Positions 25,115-33,739 of a stretch of DNA of 64,000 nt are shown piece after piece (positions within the stretch are counted from its first letter, which is position 1; each line of letters opens with the position of its first letter). Location: positions 6,592,001 through 6,656,000 of the forward strand of contig NZ_CP080531.1 of assembly GCF_024746835.1 (NCBI RefSeq). The letters are read 5' to 3'. Origin of the DNA: Mesorhizobium sp. AR02. GTDB lineage: Bacteria; Pseudomonadota; Alphaproteobacteria; Rhizobiales; Rhizobiaceae. Below the pieces are notes generated by a model. It searched no databases, had not been told where the DNA came from, and was given only the letters and a program-made list of their open reading frames with translations. A program made the translations under genes and the position numbers.

Positions 25115-26647
25115 CTAGCGCCGTCGCGCCGCCACCGCCGCGGTCGGCAGCGCCGGCAGCTCTTCCATCACCCGGCTCAGCGGGAAGATGGCAATCGCTT
25201 CGGTGCCTTCGCGCAGCTTGGAATGAAGCTCGAATTCGCCGCCATGCATGGCAAGCAGCCCTTGCACGATCGGCAGGCCGAGGCCGGTGCCCTGTTCGGC
25301 GCTCTTGATGGCGATCGACCCCTGGCCGAAGGCCGAGAGCACGATCGGTATCTCGTCCTCGGGAATGCCGGGGCCATTGTCCTTGATCGAAATGTATTGC
25401 CCGCCGCCCGCCGTCCAGCCGACGCGGACGCGGATTTCGCCGCCGGTGGCGGTGAATTTTATGGCGTTGGACAAAAGGTTGAGCGTGATCTGGCGCAGGG
25501 CGCGCTCGTCGGCGAACAACCGCGGCAATGTCTGTTCGAAATCCTGGACGAGACGGATATCCTTGTTGCGCGCCTTCAGCTCCATCATGTGGCAGCAATC
25601 CTCGACGATGTTCAGCAACATCACCGGCTCTTCGTTGAGCTGGTAGCGGCCGGCCTCGATGCGCGACAGGTCGAGGATCTCGTTGATCAGGTCGAGCAGA
25701 TGCTGGCCGGAATCATGCACGTCATGGGCGTAGTCGCGATAAGTGGGATTGCTCATCGGCCCCAGCACTTCGTTCGCCATCACCTCGGAAAAGCCGAGAA
25801 TGGCGTTGAGCGGCGTGCGCAATTCATGGCTCATCGAAGCGAGGAACCGCGACTTTGCCAGATTGGCGTCCTCGGCTCGCCGCCGCGCCTCGTCCGACAT
25901 CGATTTCGCCGTCTCGAGTTCGGCGATCAGCGCGTCCTTTTCGGAGCGGAACGACAACAGCATCAGCGAGGAGCGGTTGAGGTGGCGGGCAACATAGGCG
26001 AAGAAAGGCAGTGACAAGACAAGCAGCGCGGCCATGATCGCCTCGACCGGCATCCACAGCTTGGTGCCGACATAGGCATAGAGCGCCACCGGTACGGCAA
26101 AGGTCGCCAGCAGCGCGCCGCTGAGCGATGAGGCCATGAGAGCTGTCCCGGCCATGGCAAACAGCAGCACCACTGCCTTGACCACCTGGAACTGGTCGAC
26201 CTCGCAGGCGCCACAGCCCAGCAAGACGAACCAGGCCCAGCCGAGGCCGCAAAGGAAATGGCCGACCAGGAATTCGCGTCGCGTTTGCAAGGGGTTGAGC
26301 TCAGAAGCTTCCGTACGCTCGATGCGCCGCGCCATGAAGGCGACGATCGTATAGCAGGTGAGCGTGAACAGCGCCCACAGCCCGATCTCGTTGCTGACGC
26401 CGGCGAGCCGACCGACTGCTGCGATCGCCAGGACAAGCAGCGGGATGACCACGGCGCCGCTTGTCATGGCGCGAGCGTGGAGTTTCAACAATTCGCGGTC
26501 GAAATCGGGATTGCCGGCCTGCTGCGAAAGACGGTCGCGCGTCTTGCGCACCGCGCGCGCGACATCGCTGTTGCGATGCCGTTTCCTGCGGTCCACAATG
26601 AACTTGTCCGCTGTGTTCGAGCGTTGCAAGGGCATCAAAAGCTTCAA
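25115..26647 (-). CDS. Membrane-bound sensor histidine kinase (PdhS/PleC-like)
   Basis: A 510-residue kinase with a cytoplasmic N-terminal tail, about six membrane helices over residues 62-220, a coiled-coil (238-262) and a standard transmitter: H-box FLASMSHELRTPLNAILGFS (His274), N-box RQITLNLLSNAIKF, D-box KDNGPGIPED and a G-box GTGLGLPIVQGLLAMHGG. This architecture, with the H-box region close to PleC/PdhS/DivJ kinases, suggests a role upstream of DivK-type regulators of the cell cycle, but no response regulator gene is nearby, so the partner is not shown. The sensed signal is unknown. Confidence 0.88.
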   Translation of the reverse strand: MKLLMPLQRSNTADKFIVDRRKRHRNSDVARAVRKTRDRLSQQAGNPDFDRELLKLHARAMTSGAVVIPLLVLAIAAVGRLAGVSNEIGLWALFTLTCYTIVAFMARRIERTEASELNPLQTRREFLVGHFLCGLGWAWFVLLGCGACEVDQFQVVKAVVLLFAMAGTALMASSLSGALLATFAVPVALYAYVGTKLWMPVEAIMAALLVLSLPFFAYVARHLNRSSLMLLSFRSEKDALIAELETAKSMSDEARRRAEDANLAKSRFLASMSHELRTPLNAILGFSEVMANEVLGPMSNPTYRDYAHDVHDSGQHLLDLINEILDLSRIEAGRYQLNEEPVMLLNIVEDCCHMMELKARNKDIRLVQDFEQTLPRLFADERALRQITLNLLSNAIKFTATGGEIRVRVGWTAGGGQYISIKDNGPGIPEDEIPIVLSAFGQGSIAIKSAEQGTGLGLPIVQGLLAMHGGEFELHSKLREGTEAIAIFPLSRVMEELPALPTAAVAARRR

Positions 26648-26711
26648 TTTATACGTGCAGCGGTTTCAAGGTGTTAAGCTACGTTCGAATGATTAACCAA
26701 CCGTTTGCCAT

Positions 26712-27332
26712 ATGAGCCGTTCCTGGTCGCCGAGATCGCGCCGACGGTACGTACCGGTGCCCAGGAGCCCGTGGCGGCGGCTTCTGGATTATGGGCTTAC
26801 GACAATCATTCTGGGGCTGTTGATCCTGCTGGCGGCGCGCCTCGATCGGGTGGAGACGCGCCAGACGCAAGGTGTCGCCATCATCAATGACGGCGATTCG
26901 ATCACACTCGGCACCGAGCGCATCCGCATGCGCGGCATCGACGCCCCGGAATACACCCAGACCTGCCGCAAAAACGGCGCCGACTATGCCTGTGGCACGC
27001 TTGCGCGCCAATCGCTGGTGCGCCTGATCGCCGGCAGGCCGGTCACCTGCAGCGGCTGGCAACGGGATCGCTATGGCCGGTTGCTCGGCGACTGCAAGGC
27101 CGGCGGCACCGACCTCAACCGCGCCCAGGTCGAAGCAGGCTGGGCCGTTTCGTATGGCGACTTCGAAAGTGAGGAGGCGACTGCCCGCGCGGCAAAGGTC
27201 GGTATCTGGGCGGGTACATTCGATCAGCCGCAGGACTGGCGCGACAGTCATCACGGCGAGGTGGTGGAGCGAAAGCACGGCACGCTGGCGTCGATCGGCG
27301 ACGCCGTGCGGGAGATTTTTCGCTTCTGGTGA
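26712..27332 (+). CDS. Thermonuclease family protein (SNase domain), membrane anchored
   Basis: A 206-residue protein with a basic N-terminus, one membrane helix (LTTIILGLLILLAARL, residues 30-45) and an SNase domain from about 55 to 160. The catalytic residues of staphylococcal nuclease have counterparts: Arg in IRMRGIDAPEYTQTC and Glu in APE, and the second Arg in WQRDRYGRLLGDC. It is probably an outside-facing, membrane-tethered nuclease. The tail after residue 165 is not conserved. Confidence 0.88.
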   Translation: MSRSWSPRSRRRYVPVPRSPWRRLLDYGLTTIILGLLILLAARLDRVETRQTQGVAIINDGDSITLGTERIRMRGIDAPEYTQTCRKNGADYACGTLARQSLVRLIAGRPVTCSGWQRDRYGRLLGDCKAGGTDLNRAQVEAGWAVSYGDFESEEATARAAKVGIWAGTFDQPQDWRDSHHGEVVERKHGTLASIGDAVREIFRFW

Positions 27333-27365
27333 AGTGCATTGGCTGGGAAGGAAAAGGAGGATCGA

Positions 27366-27977
27366 ATGAAGCTCTTCGATGGCGGCCGGGCGCCCAACCC
27401 GCGGCGGGTTCGCGTTTTCCTCGCCGAGAAGGGGATCACGGTTCCGCTGGTGTCCGTCGACATGGGGGCACTGGAGCACAAGGGCCAGACGGTGAGTTCG
27501 CGCAATCCTTTGCAACGCCTGCCGGTGCTGGAGCTTGACGATGGCACCGTCATCACCGAATCCGTTGCCATCTGCCGCTACTTCGAGGAATTGCATCCAG
27601 AGCCGGCCCTGTTCGGGCGTGGCGCGCTCGGCAAGGCGCAGGTCGAGATGTGGCAGCGACGGATGGAGTTCAACCTGCTCAGTTGCGTTGCTCAGGCCTT
27701 TCGCCATATCCATCCAGCCATGAAGGAATGGGAAATCCCGCAGATCCCCGAATGGGGCGAGGCCAACAAGCCGAAGGCGGTCGCATTCCTGAAAATCCTC
27801 GACGACGAGTTGGCGAGCCGGGAATTCGTCGCCGGCGACAGCTATTCGATTGCCGATATCACCGGCCTGATCGCGGTCGACTTCATGAAACCGGCCCGCA
27901 TCAAGGTGCCGGAGGAATGCACCAATGTTCTTCGTTGGCATCAGGCGATCTCCAGCCGGCCGAGTGCCGCCGCTTGA
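27366..27977 (+). CDS. Glutathione S-transferase family protein
   Basis: A 203-residue GST with a thioredoxin-like N-terminal domain (MKLFDGGRAPNPRRVRVFLA, LQRLPVLELDDGTVITESVA with the cis-Pro and the glutathione-contacting Glu-Ser) and an all-helical C-terminal domain (SYSIADITGLIAVDF). A strong AAGGAGG sits 5 bp before the start. Its stop overlaps the region where the uracil-DNA glycosylase gene starts, so these two are co-translated. Substrates are not predictable. Confidence 0.9.
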   Translation: MKLFDGGRAPNPRRVRVFLAEKGITVPLVSVDMGALEHKGQTVSSRNPLQRLPVLELDDGTVITESVAICRYFEELHPEPALFGRGALGKAQVEMWQRRMEFNLLSCVAQAFRHIHPAMKEWEIPQIPEWGEANKPKAVAFLKILDDELASREFVAGDSYSIADITGLIAVDFMKPARIKVPEECTNVLRWHQAISSRPSAAA

Positions 27978-27979
27978 GC

Positions 27980-28591
27980 GTGGAACTCGACAGTTTTGCC
28001 GCAGAGGTAAGGGCCTGCCGCATCTGCGTCGAAAATCCCGTCGGCAAACCGCTGCCGCACGAGCCTCGGCCGGTGCTGCGGCCATCGTCCAGCGCCCGCA
28101 TCCTGATTGCCAGCCAGGCGCCGGGAACCAAGGTGCACCTGTCGGGCATGCCGTTCACCGATGCCTCCGGCGACCGCTTGCGCAGGTGGCTTGGTGTGAC
28201 CAGCGACGAATTCTACGACATCGAGAAATTCGCCATCGTGCCGATGGGTTTCTGCTTTCCCGGCCAGGATGCCAAGGGCGGAGATCTGCCGCCAAGGCGC
28301 GAATGCGCGCCGGCATGGCGCACGCCCTTGATGGCGCTGATGCCGCGGATCGACCTGGTGCTGACGATCGGCATCTATGCGCAGTCCTGGCATTTGGGCG
28401 CCGCGCGCCGCCCTTCGCTGACGGAAACGGTGATGGGCTGGCGCATGATCTGGGAGAGTTCCGTGGGTGCGAAAGTGCTGCCGCTGCCGCATCCGTCCTG
28501 GCGCAACAGCGGTTGGTTGAAGCAGAATCCGTGGTTTGAAATGGATTTGCTGCCTTTCCTGCGCTCGGAAATCCGCTATCGCATCGGCTAG
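27980..28591 (+). CDS. Uracil-DNA glycosylase family protein
   Basis: A 203-residue protein of the uracil-DNA glycosylase superfamily (COG1573-like). It has an N-terminal CRIC pair (ACRICVENPVGKPLPHEPR), the active-site loop in ILIASQAPGTKVHLSGMPF TD, LVLTIGIYAQSWHLG and the terminal PLPHPSWRNSGWLKQNPWFE motif with HPS. Family 4 enzymes carry four Cys for a 4Fe-4S cluster; here only the first pair and one further Cys (RRECAPAW) are visible, so the cluster may be absent. The start could be GTG 27980 or TTG 27974, both overlapping or adjacent to the GST stop. Confidence 0.8.
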   Translation: MELDSFAAEVRACRICVENPVGKPLPHEPRPVLRPSSSARILIASQAPGTKVHLSGMPFTDASGDRLRRWLGVTSDEFYDIEKFAIVPMGFCFPGQDAKGGDLPPRRECAPAWRTPLMALMPRIDLVLTIGIYAQSWHLGAARRPSLTETVMGWRMIWESSVGAKVLPLPHPSWRNSGWLKQNPWFEMDLLPFLRSEIRYRIG

Positions 28592-28604
28592 GCATTCAGC
28601 AAGA

Positions 28605-28687
28605 AATCACTCGCTTTCACAGTGATTGGCAGAATTTCTTTCTTGTGAAAGCCCTGAATAAAGGGGAATATAGACAAACTATTCCCC
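28605..28687. promoter_or_regulatory. Three nested palindromes upstream of the Lrp gene
   Basis: AATCACT-N9-AGTGATT (28605-28627), CTTTCACA...TGTGAAAG (28614-28651) and GGGGAATA-N9-TATTCCCC (28663-28687) lie in the 108 bp between the glycosylase stop and the Lrp start. Lrp proteins regulate themselves by binding several sites, so these are good operator candidates; the first could also end the upstream operon. Confidence 0.4.
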
Positions 28688-28699
28688 TAGGAGCCTCTA

Positions 28700-29191
28700 A
28701 TGGACCGCCTTGACCGAAAAATTCTACGCCTCCTGCAGGAGGACGCGACACTCGCGGTGGCCGATGTCGCCAAGAAAGTCGGCCTGTCGACCACGCCCTG
28801 CTGGCGCCGCATCCAGAAGCTCGAGGAGGAGGGCGTCATCAAGCGGCGCGTCGCCATTCTCGACCATGAGAAGGTCAATGTGCGGGTCACCGTCTTCGTG
28901 TCTATCCGCACCAATTCGCACAGTCATGAATGGCTTCGGCGGTTTTCCGAGGTCATCCAGGAGTTTCCCGAGGTGGTCGAGTTCTACCGCATGAGCGGCG
29001 ACGTCGACTATCTGCTGCGCGTCGTGGTTCCCGATATTGCCGCCTATGATGCCTTCTACAAGCGGCTGATCGCCAAGATCGAGATCCGTGACGTGTCGTC
29101 GTCCTTCGCCATGGAGCAGATCAAATACACGACCGAAATCCCGCTCGACTACATGGTACTGGACAAGGAATCGGGTGCCAACGCGGCCTAA
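28700..29191 (+). CDS. Lrp/AsnC family transcriptional regulator
   Basis: A 163-residue regulator starting MDRLDRKILRLLQEDATLAV. The helix-turn-helix covers residues 1-60 (KKVGLSTTPCWRRIQKLEEE), and the RAM domain follows with FYRMSGDVDYLLRVVVPD. The spacing and PCWRRIQKLE segment are those of the Lrp-type branch that binds amino acids. The regulated genes are unknown; neither neighbour looks like an obvious target. Confidence 0.9.
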   Translation: MDRLDRKILRLLQEDATLAVADVAKKVGLSTTPCWRRIQKLEEEGVIKRRVAILDHEKVNVRVTVFVSIRTNSHSHEWLRRFSEVIQEFPEVVEFYRMSGDVDYLLRVVVPDIAAYDAFYKRLIAKIEIRDVSSSFAMEQIKYTTEIPLDYMVLDKESGANAA

Positions 29192-29197
29192 ACGCGA

Positions 29198-29767
29198 TTA
29201 GTTCTTTTTCTTGTTGAGGAAACTCCAGGGCGAGTTCACCGGCAGGGTGATGGTGTCCGGCACGGTGTCGACCCCAACCACCTCAGCCTTGCGCACGCTG
29301 TAGCCGGACTGGATGACGCTGACGCCGTCGAGAATGAACAGCTGGCTTTTCTCCTTGTCCGGCTTCAGGGCGCCGGTGACGGCGACCGGCTGGTAGGCCT
29401 GCGACATTTTGTAGGGATGGGCTGGCGTGACCAGCACGATCTGATTGGGCGGCGGCGTCGGCATGTGGCTGCACGCGCCGGTCCACGGCACCAGCAGGAA
29501 CTGATAGACAAGATCGCCGTCGCGATCGACCGGCAATGCATAGCCGGCTAATTGTATGGTTCTATCCTGCAGGCTGAGGGACAGCGTCTCGCCATGATCG
29601 GGCAATTTTGCCGCGATCATCGGCAGGCCAGCGTCTTCGGCAACCGCCTGGGTCGCCGGGCGCAAATCCTTCCAGAAGATGTGCGCGGTGTCGGCAGAGG
29701 CATTGGCGGCGGCGGAAACGCTCAATACTGCAGCCAGGACTACACTTGGTTTGAAGCGATCGTTCAT
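29198..29767 (-). CDS. DUF3299 family periplasmic protein
   Basis: A 189-residue protein beginning MNDRFKPSVVLAAVLSVSAA, with a Sec-type signal peptide cleaved after about ANASA. The mature part has the DUF3299 pattern: KDLRPATQAV, an immunoglobulin-like strand set (QLAGYALPVDRDGDLVYQFL) and the Cys-His segment VPWTGACSHMPTPPPNQIV. Function is unknown; homologues often lie near ABC or macrolide-type export systems, which is not the case here. An ATG nine bases upstream is also possible. Confidence 0.75.
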   Translation of the reverse strand: MNDRFKPSVVLAAVLSVSAAANASADTAHIFWKDLRPATQAVAEDAGLPMIAAKLPDHGETLSLSLQDRTIQLAGYALPVDRDGDLVYQFLLVPWTGACSHMPTPPPNQIVLVTPAHPYKMSQAYQPVAVTGALKPDKEKSQLFILDGVSVIQSGYSVRKAEVVGVDTVPDTITLPVNSPWSFLNKKKN

Positions 29768-29866
29768 GGGTTCCATTCTTGGCCAGTCTGCCGTCTGGAG
29801 CGAGTCAAACCGTCGTGATTCGAAAACATCCTTGGCAGATGCCAGACCATGCCATGCCGTGGATGC

Positions 29867-30046
29867 TCACTTTTGCTCTGCACGCAATTCGCGCCGCTCG
29901 ATCCGGACATGCACCGCGCTTGGATCCTGCTCCGACACATTAAGGCGATCAACTGCCTCTGTAGGAAGCTTGACGAACAATCGTGGAAAATCGCCGAAAA
30001 TATCTTGCCTGACCATGATGGCGGAGCAGAAATAGGAACCGTCCAT
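29867..30046 (-). CDS. Possible 59-aa protein
   Basis: A frame from ATG 30044-30046 begins MDGSYFCSAIMVRQDIFGDF and continues with RLFVKLPTEAVDRLNV to RRELRAEQK. GGAG lies 8 bp before the start and the composition is that of a real folded protein, with alternating hydrophobic and charged residues. No family was recognised. It is divergent from the 451-aa gene by only 63 bp, so both could share a promoter. It partly overlaps open frames on other strands; the call rests on composition and ribosome-binding site. Confidence 0.45.
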   Translation of the reverse strand: MDGSYFCSAIMVRQDIFGDFPRLFVKLPTEAVDRLNVSEQDPSAVHVRIERRELRAEQK

Positions 30047-30109
30047 AAGATGTCTCCGCAACGACCCCGTCCGCCGTAGCTGACCATCGCCGGAATCTGG
30101 AGAACCACC

Positions 30110-31465
30110 ATGCCAGCCAGCCACGATCTCAAAGGGCTGATGAAATTCCTTGACCGTGACGAATGGCGCGGATGCTTCGAGGAGGTGCTGGACGAACACT
30201 TCGGCCCAGCCCTTGATGCCTGCGAGATCGAATTCGAAGACCTCGCCGATGTCCTCGGTGAGGTCTGGGCAATGACCCTTTGGGGCTGTGCCTTCGAGGA
30301 TTTCCTGACCCAGGATTTCGAGGGCCAACCCAGCAACATCGTCGATGATTATGTCAAACGCCGGGGCTGGAAGGAAAGTGCGCAATCCAAAGCTTATATG
30401 ATGGCGCTACGCACCTCCACCATGAGCTTGTATGAGATAAGCAACGTGGTTCCGGGGCAATCTCTCACGGCGCGCGATCTCATTCGCGGAGGTGAGCCGA
30501 TTAGTGTTAGCGAGGGCACGGCCACTAAGACGTTGAAACAGTGGGACAAGATCGCCGCGCGGATCGTACCTGTCATGGGAAAGAACATTCTCGCGGGCGG
30601 CGTTTTGCCGTTCACGCCGCAGGCTACCGAGACATTGTTTGAAGGGTTGCGGGGCACGTTCGGCAAAAGAAACGCAAAGAAGCTGCCTGCATTGGAGGAT
30701 GAAGAGTTGCAGGCGGTAGCATCCATGTTCACTCTGGCGTGGTTGTTCGATACCCTCGGCAGGATGATGACGAGGCCATCGCTGCAAAACAACGATGGCG
30801 ACGAAATCGTATTCCACGACGTCCGCTTTCCCCTGGCATCTGGCGCGAAAGAGGGGGACGTCGTCACCCGGTTGAACACCATTCCAGCCCTGTCGCAATC
30901 AGATGCGAAATTCTGGAACTGGTTGGAAGGGGCGCAGCAAGGCAAGGGCAAGCCAAAAACGACGGAGACAACTGCACGCTTCACGACGATGGACAACGGC
31001 TTGCTCGTGCTGGGCAATGTCGAGATGAAGGGCCGTTTCCTGCATTTGTCCGCCAATTCAGCCGCGCGGGCGGCAGAAGGGACGGCCCTGATCCAACAGG
31101 CTCTCGGCGATCTTGTCCGGACGCCCTTGACCGAAATCAGGACTGTCGACCAGATGATGGCCGAACGGCCACGCAATGGTGTCGAAACGTCGTCATCGGG
31201 CATCCCGCCGGAAGTCGCCGAACAGAGCATTCACGAATTCCTGGATCGGCATTATCTGGAAACTCTTGATCAACCGGTGAGATTGCTGGGGAACAAAACA
31301 CCGCGTGAGGCCGCCAAGACTCCGGCCGGTCGCCGAAAGGTCGTCGATTGGCTTAAATATCTGGAGAACCAGAGTGCCAAGCAACCCGATCCGATCCATC
31401 CCATCACCACCTACAGTTTTGAATGGATATGGAAGGAACTCGGCGTGCACGGCTTACGCCAATAG
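30110..31465 (+). CDS. Uncharacterised 451-aa protein
   Basis: A soluble protein without signal peptide or membrane segment. Residues 1-95 are acidic and helical; 100-200 contain SMSLYEISNVVPGQSLTARD followed by ISVSEGTATKTLKQWDKIAA, a pattern I associate with SEC-C/YecA-linked hypothetical proteins that carry a 'PG-x-lxlxDLl-G' strand. Near residues 385-425, ETLDQPVRLLGNKTPREAAK followed by TPAGRRKVVDWL also matches the 'LGG-TPREAA-x-GR' element frequent in those proteins. A terminal SEC-C zinc motif is absent. Function unknown; the annotation is by weak motif memory and not by alignment. Confidence 0.7.
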   Translation: MPASHDLKGLMKFLDRDEWRGCFEEVLDEHFGPALDACEIEFEDLADVLGEVWAMTLWGCAFEDFLTQDFEGQPSNIVDDYVKRRGWKESAQSKAYMMALRTSTMSLYEISNVVPGQSLTARDLIRGGEPISVSEGTATKTLKQWDKIAARIVPVMGKNILAGGVLPFTPQATETLFEGLRGTFGKRNAKKLPALEDEELQAVASMFTLAWLFDTLGRMMTRPSLQNNDGDEIVFHDVRFPLASGAKEGDVVTRLNTIPALSQSDAKFWNWLEGAQQGKGKPKTTETTARFTTMDNGLLVLGNVEMKGRFLHLSANSAARAAEGTALIQQALGDLVRTPLTEIRTVDQMMAERPRNGVETSSSGIPPEVAEQSIHEFLDRHYLETLDQPVRLLGNKTPREAAKTPAGRRKVVDWLKYLENQSAKQPDPIHPITTYSFEWIWKELGVHGLRQ

Positions 31466-31514
31466 AGCGGCATGTCCAATTCCTTCCCAAACGCGAATGT
31501 CGATGGATCGGACG

Positions 31515-32093
31515 TCAGCGCTCGAGCCGCATCATATGTCGGCGAGAACCGGCCATGCCGGCCTCTTTGAAACCCCGCGCCGCAAACATCTCGCGAAAGC
31601 CCATGAAACGATAACTCGGCGACGCCTCGGCCACCGGATAGGCCTCAATGAGGCGCGCTCCCTCGGCGAAGGCATGGTCAATGGCCGCATCGAGCAAGGC
31701 CGAAGCAAGGCCGCCGCCGCGCAAAACCCTCGGCACATAGAAGCAGACGACCGACCATACGCCCGTCTCGCTGTCATCCTGCTGCTTTGAAAGCCTGCGA
31801 TAGGTCTCGCGTGGCGCGACCGAGCACCAGCCGACGGTCTTGCCGTCGATCTCGGCGAGGATGCCGACCGGCGTGCCGGCATCGACGAGCGCCGTCATTT
31901 GACGCTTCTTCTCATCGTTCTGGATGTGCTCGCGGCCCGAGTGCCGCCAGGCCATGCACCAGCAATATTTTGGCGCACCCGGCTGCTCGAACAAAGTCTC
32001 GAAATTGCCGCGTGTTGCCCGCGTCACCTCGGTGAAACGAATATTGGCAACATCAAACTTTTCTGGCGGCGAGGCGTTCGAGCGTTTTGGCAT
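31515..32093 (-). CDS. GNAT family N-acetyltransferase
   Basis: A 192-residue acetyltransferase. The acetyl-CoA binding motif appears as VVCFYVPRVLRGGGLASALL (residues about 110-130), the R/Q-x-x-G-x-G/A pattern being PRVLRGGGLA, followed by the usual helix and FMGFREMFAARGFKEAG. The start overlaps the AlkD-like gene by 41 bp on the same strand, suggesting translational coupling. The substrate is unknown. Confidence 0.85.
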   Translation of the reverse strand: MPKRSNASPPEKFDVANIRFTEVTRATRGNFETLFEQPGAPKYCWCMAWRHSGREHIQNDEKKRQMTALVDAGTPVGILAEIDGKTVGWCSVAPRETYRRLSKQQDDSETGVWSVVCFYVPRVLRGGGLASALLDAAIDHAFAEGARLIEAYPVAEASPSYRFMGFREMFAARGFKEAGMAGSRRHMMRLER

Positions 32094-32763
32094 CCGACAG
32101 TTCCTTCACGGCGTCCTTGCCGATCCAGCGTACGGTCTTGTCCGGGGAGCCGGCGAATTTCTGCGCCAGGGCCAGGGCAGGGGCGTGCAGGTTCATCGAG
32201 CGCTTGCCGATCTGCCGCAGCGCCCAATTGACCGCTTTCCTGACGAAGTTGCGCTCATCGCCGGCATGGGCTTCGATCAAAGGCAGATAGGACAGGAACG
32301 TTGAATCCGGCTCCTTTTTCAAATGCACGGCTGCCCAAGCCAGCATGGCAAAGGCCGTGCGGCGGACGAATTCGCGCTCGTCGGCCGCGAAGTCCTCGAT
32401 CAGCTGGCGCCAGAACAGCGTATCGACGAACAGGTCGGAGACAGTATCGACGATCTCCCAGGAATCGAAATCGCCGGCCCAGCGGCGGCATTCCTCGATG
32501 GTGATCTTCTTCGGTTCGCCGGTGAAAGCCGCCATCAGCCGCGCTTCGCGAATGCCACTGGCCCACAGCGCCAGGGACCGCTCATGGTTGCGCTTCAGCT
32601 TGCGCGCCAATGGCCGCAAATCCGCATTGCCGACGCCGAGCGCGGTCGCGATGTTGATGCCGAACCGCGCCATGCCGGCGCGGTTTTCCTCGGTGCCGAT
32701 CGAACGCAGATGCGCGACGATGTCCTGCGCCGTCCAGCCTGGAGCGGGCAGGGCCATGGTCAT
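32053..32763 (-). CDS. DNA alkylation repair protein (AlkD-like)
   Basis: A 236-residue all-helical protein of the DNA alkylation repair family, with HEAT-like repeats: LARKLKRNHERSLALWASGI, WIVDTVSDLFVDTLFW-type repeat and REFVRRTAFAMLAWAAVHLK, and KAVNWALRQIGKRS near 180. AlkD enzymes excise N3- and N7-alkylated purines without flipping the base. It ends inside the acetyltransferase gene and starts exactly where the oxidoreductase gene ends, so the three minus-strand genes probably form one operon. Confidence 0.85.
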   Translation of the reverse strand: MTMALPAPGWTAQDIVAHLRSIGTEENRAGMARFGINIATALGVGNADLRPLARKLKRNHERSLALWASGIREARLMAAFTGEPKKITIEECRRWAGDFDSWEIVDTVSDLFVDTLFWRQLIEDFAADEREFVRRTAFAMLAWAAVHLKKEPDSTFLSYLPLIEAHAGDERNFVRKAVNWALRQIGKRSMNLHAPALALAQKFAGSPDKTVRWIGKDAVKELSDAKTLERLAARKV

Positions 32764-33633
32764 CTACTTCTCCAGCCGCGCCAGCAGCGAGGACGTGTCC
32801 CAGCGCTTGCCGCCCATTGCCTGCACATCCTTGTAGAACTGGTCGACAAGCGCCGTCACTGGCAGCCTGGCACCGTTGCGGTCGGCCTCCGCCAGGCAGA
32901 TGCCGAGGTCCTTGCGCATCCAGTCGACGGCGAAGCCGAAATCATACTTGCCGGCATTCATCGTCTTGTGCCGGTTTTCCATCTGCCAGGAACCGGCGGC
33001 ACCCTTGGAAATCACCTCGATCACCTTCTCGATGTCGAGCCCGGCCCTCTTGCCGAAATGGATGCCTTCCGACAGTCCCTGCACCAGTCCGGCGATGCAG
33101 ATCTGGTTGATCATCTTGGTCAGCTGGCCAGCGCCCGCCGACCCCATCAGCCCGACCATGCGGGCATAGGCATCGATGACGGGCCTCGCCTTGTCGAAGG
33201 CAGCCTGGTCGCCACCGACCATGACGGTCAGCACGCCGTTCTCGGCGCCGGCCTGACCACCGGAAACCGGCGCATCGAGAAATGAAAACCCGCCCGCTTG
33301 CGCGGCTTGCGCCAATTCGCGCGCGACCTCGGCCGAGGCCGTGGTGTTGTCGATGAAGACCGAGCCTTTCTTCATCGATTTGAAGGCGCCTTCCGGACCT
33401 GTCGTTACCGAGCGCAGATCGTCGTCATTGCCGACGCAGGAAAAGACAAAGTCCTTGTCCTTGGCTGCCTCTGCCGGCGTCACAGCAAGGCTGCCGCCAT
33501 GCTGGCCAACCCATTGCTCGGCCTTGGCCTTGGTGCGGTTGTAGACGGTGACCTCGTGGCCGCCCTTGTTCGCGAGATGTGCGGCCATGGGGTAGCCCAT
33601 AACGCCAAGACCGAGAAATGCCACAGATGCCAT
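32764..33633 (-). CDS. 3-hydroxyisobutyrate dehydrogenase-like NAD(P)-dependent oxidoreductase
   Basis: A 289-residue beta-hydroxyacid dehydrogenase. The N-terminal Rossmann motif is VAFLGLGVMGYPMAAHL (residues 4-20); the substrate-binding motif is FLDAPVSGGQAGAENGVLTV (near 117-136); the catalytic Lys is in GAGQLTKMINQICIAG (near 170). The family includes 3-hydroxyisobutyrate dehydrogenase, tartronate semialdehyde reductase and glyoxylate/succinic semialdehyde reductases, which sequence alone cannot separate. It is first in a minus-strand run with the AlkD-like and GNAT genes. Confidence 0.88.
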   Translation of the reverse strand: MASVAFLGLGVMGYPMAAHLANKGGHEVTVYNRTKAKAEQWVGQHGGSLAVTPAEAAKDKDFVFSCVGNDDDLRSVTTGPEGAFKSMKKGSVFIDNTTASAEVARELAQAAQAGGFSFLDAPVSGGQAGAENGVLTVMVGGDQAAFDKARPVIDAYARMVGLMGSAGAGQLTKMINQICIAGLVQGLSEGIHFGKRAGLDIEKVIEVISKGAAGSWQMENRHKTMNAGKYDFGFAVDWMRKDLGICLAEADRNGARLPVTALVDQFYKDVQAMGGKRWDTSSLLARLEK

Positions 33634-33739
33634 GAACTTGCCCTTCAGACGGAAACGAAAATGCTGCGCAAGCTCTAGGCCCTGCGCTCATTTCGTCAAG
33701 ACGCCTGTGGTCCGATCGACTGGTACAGCCGAGAACGGG

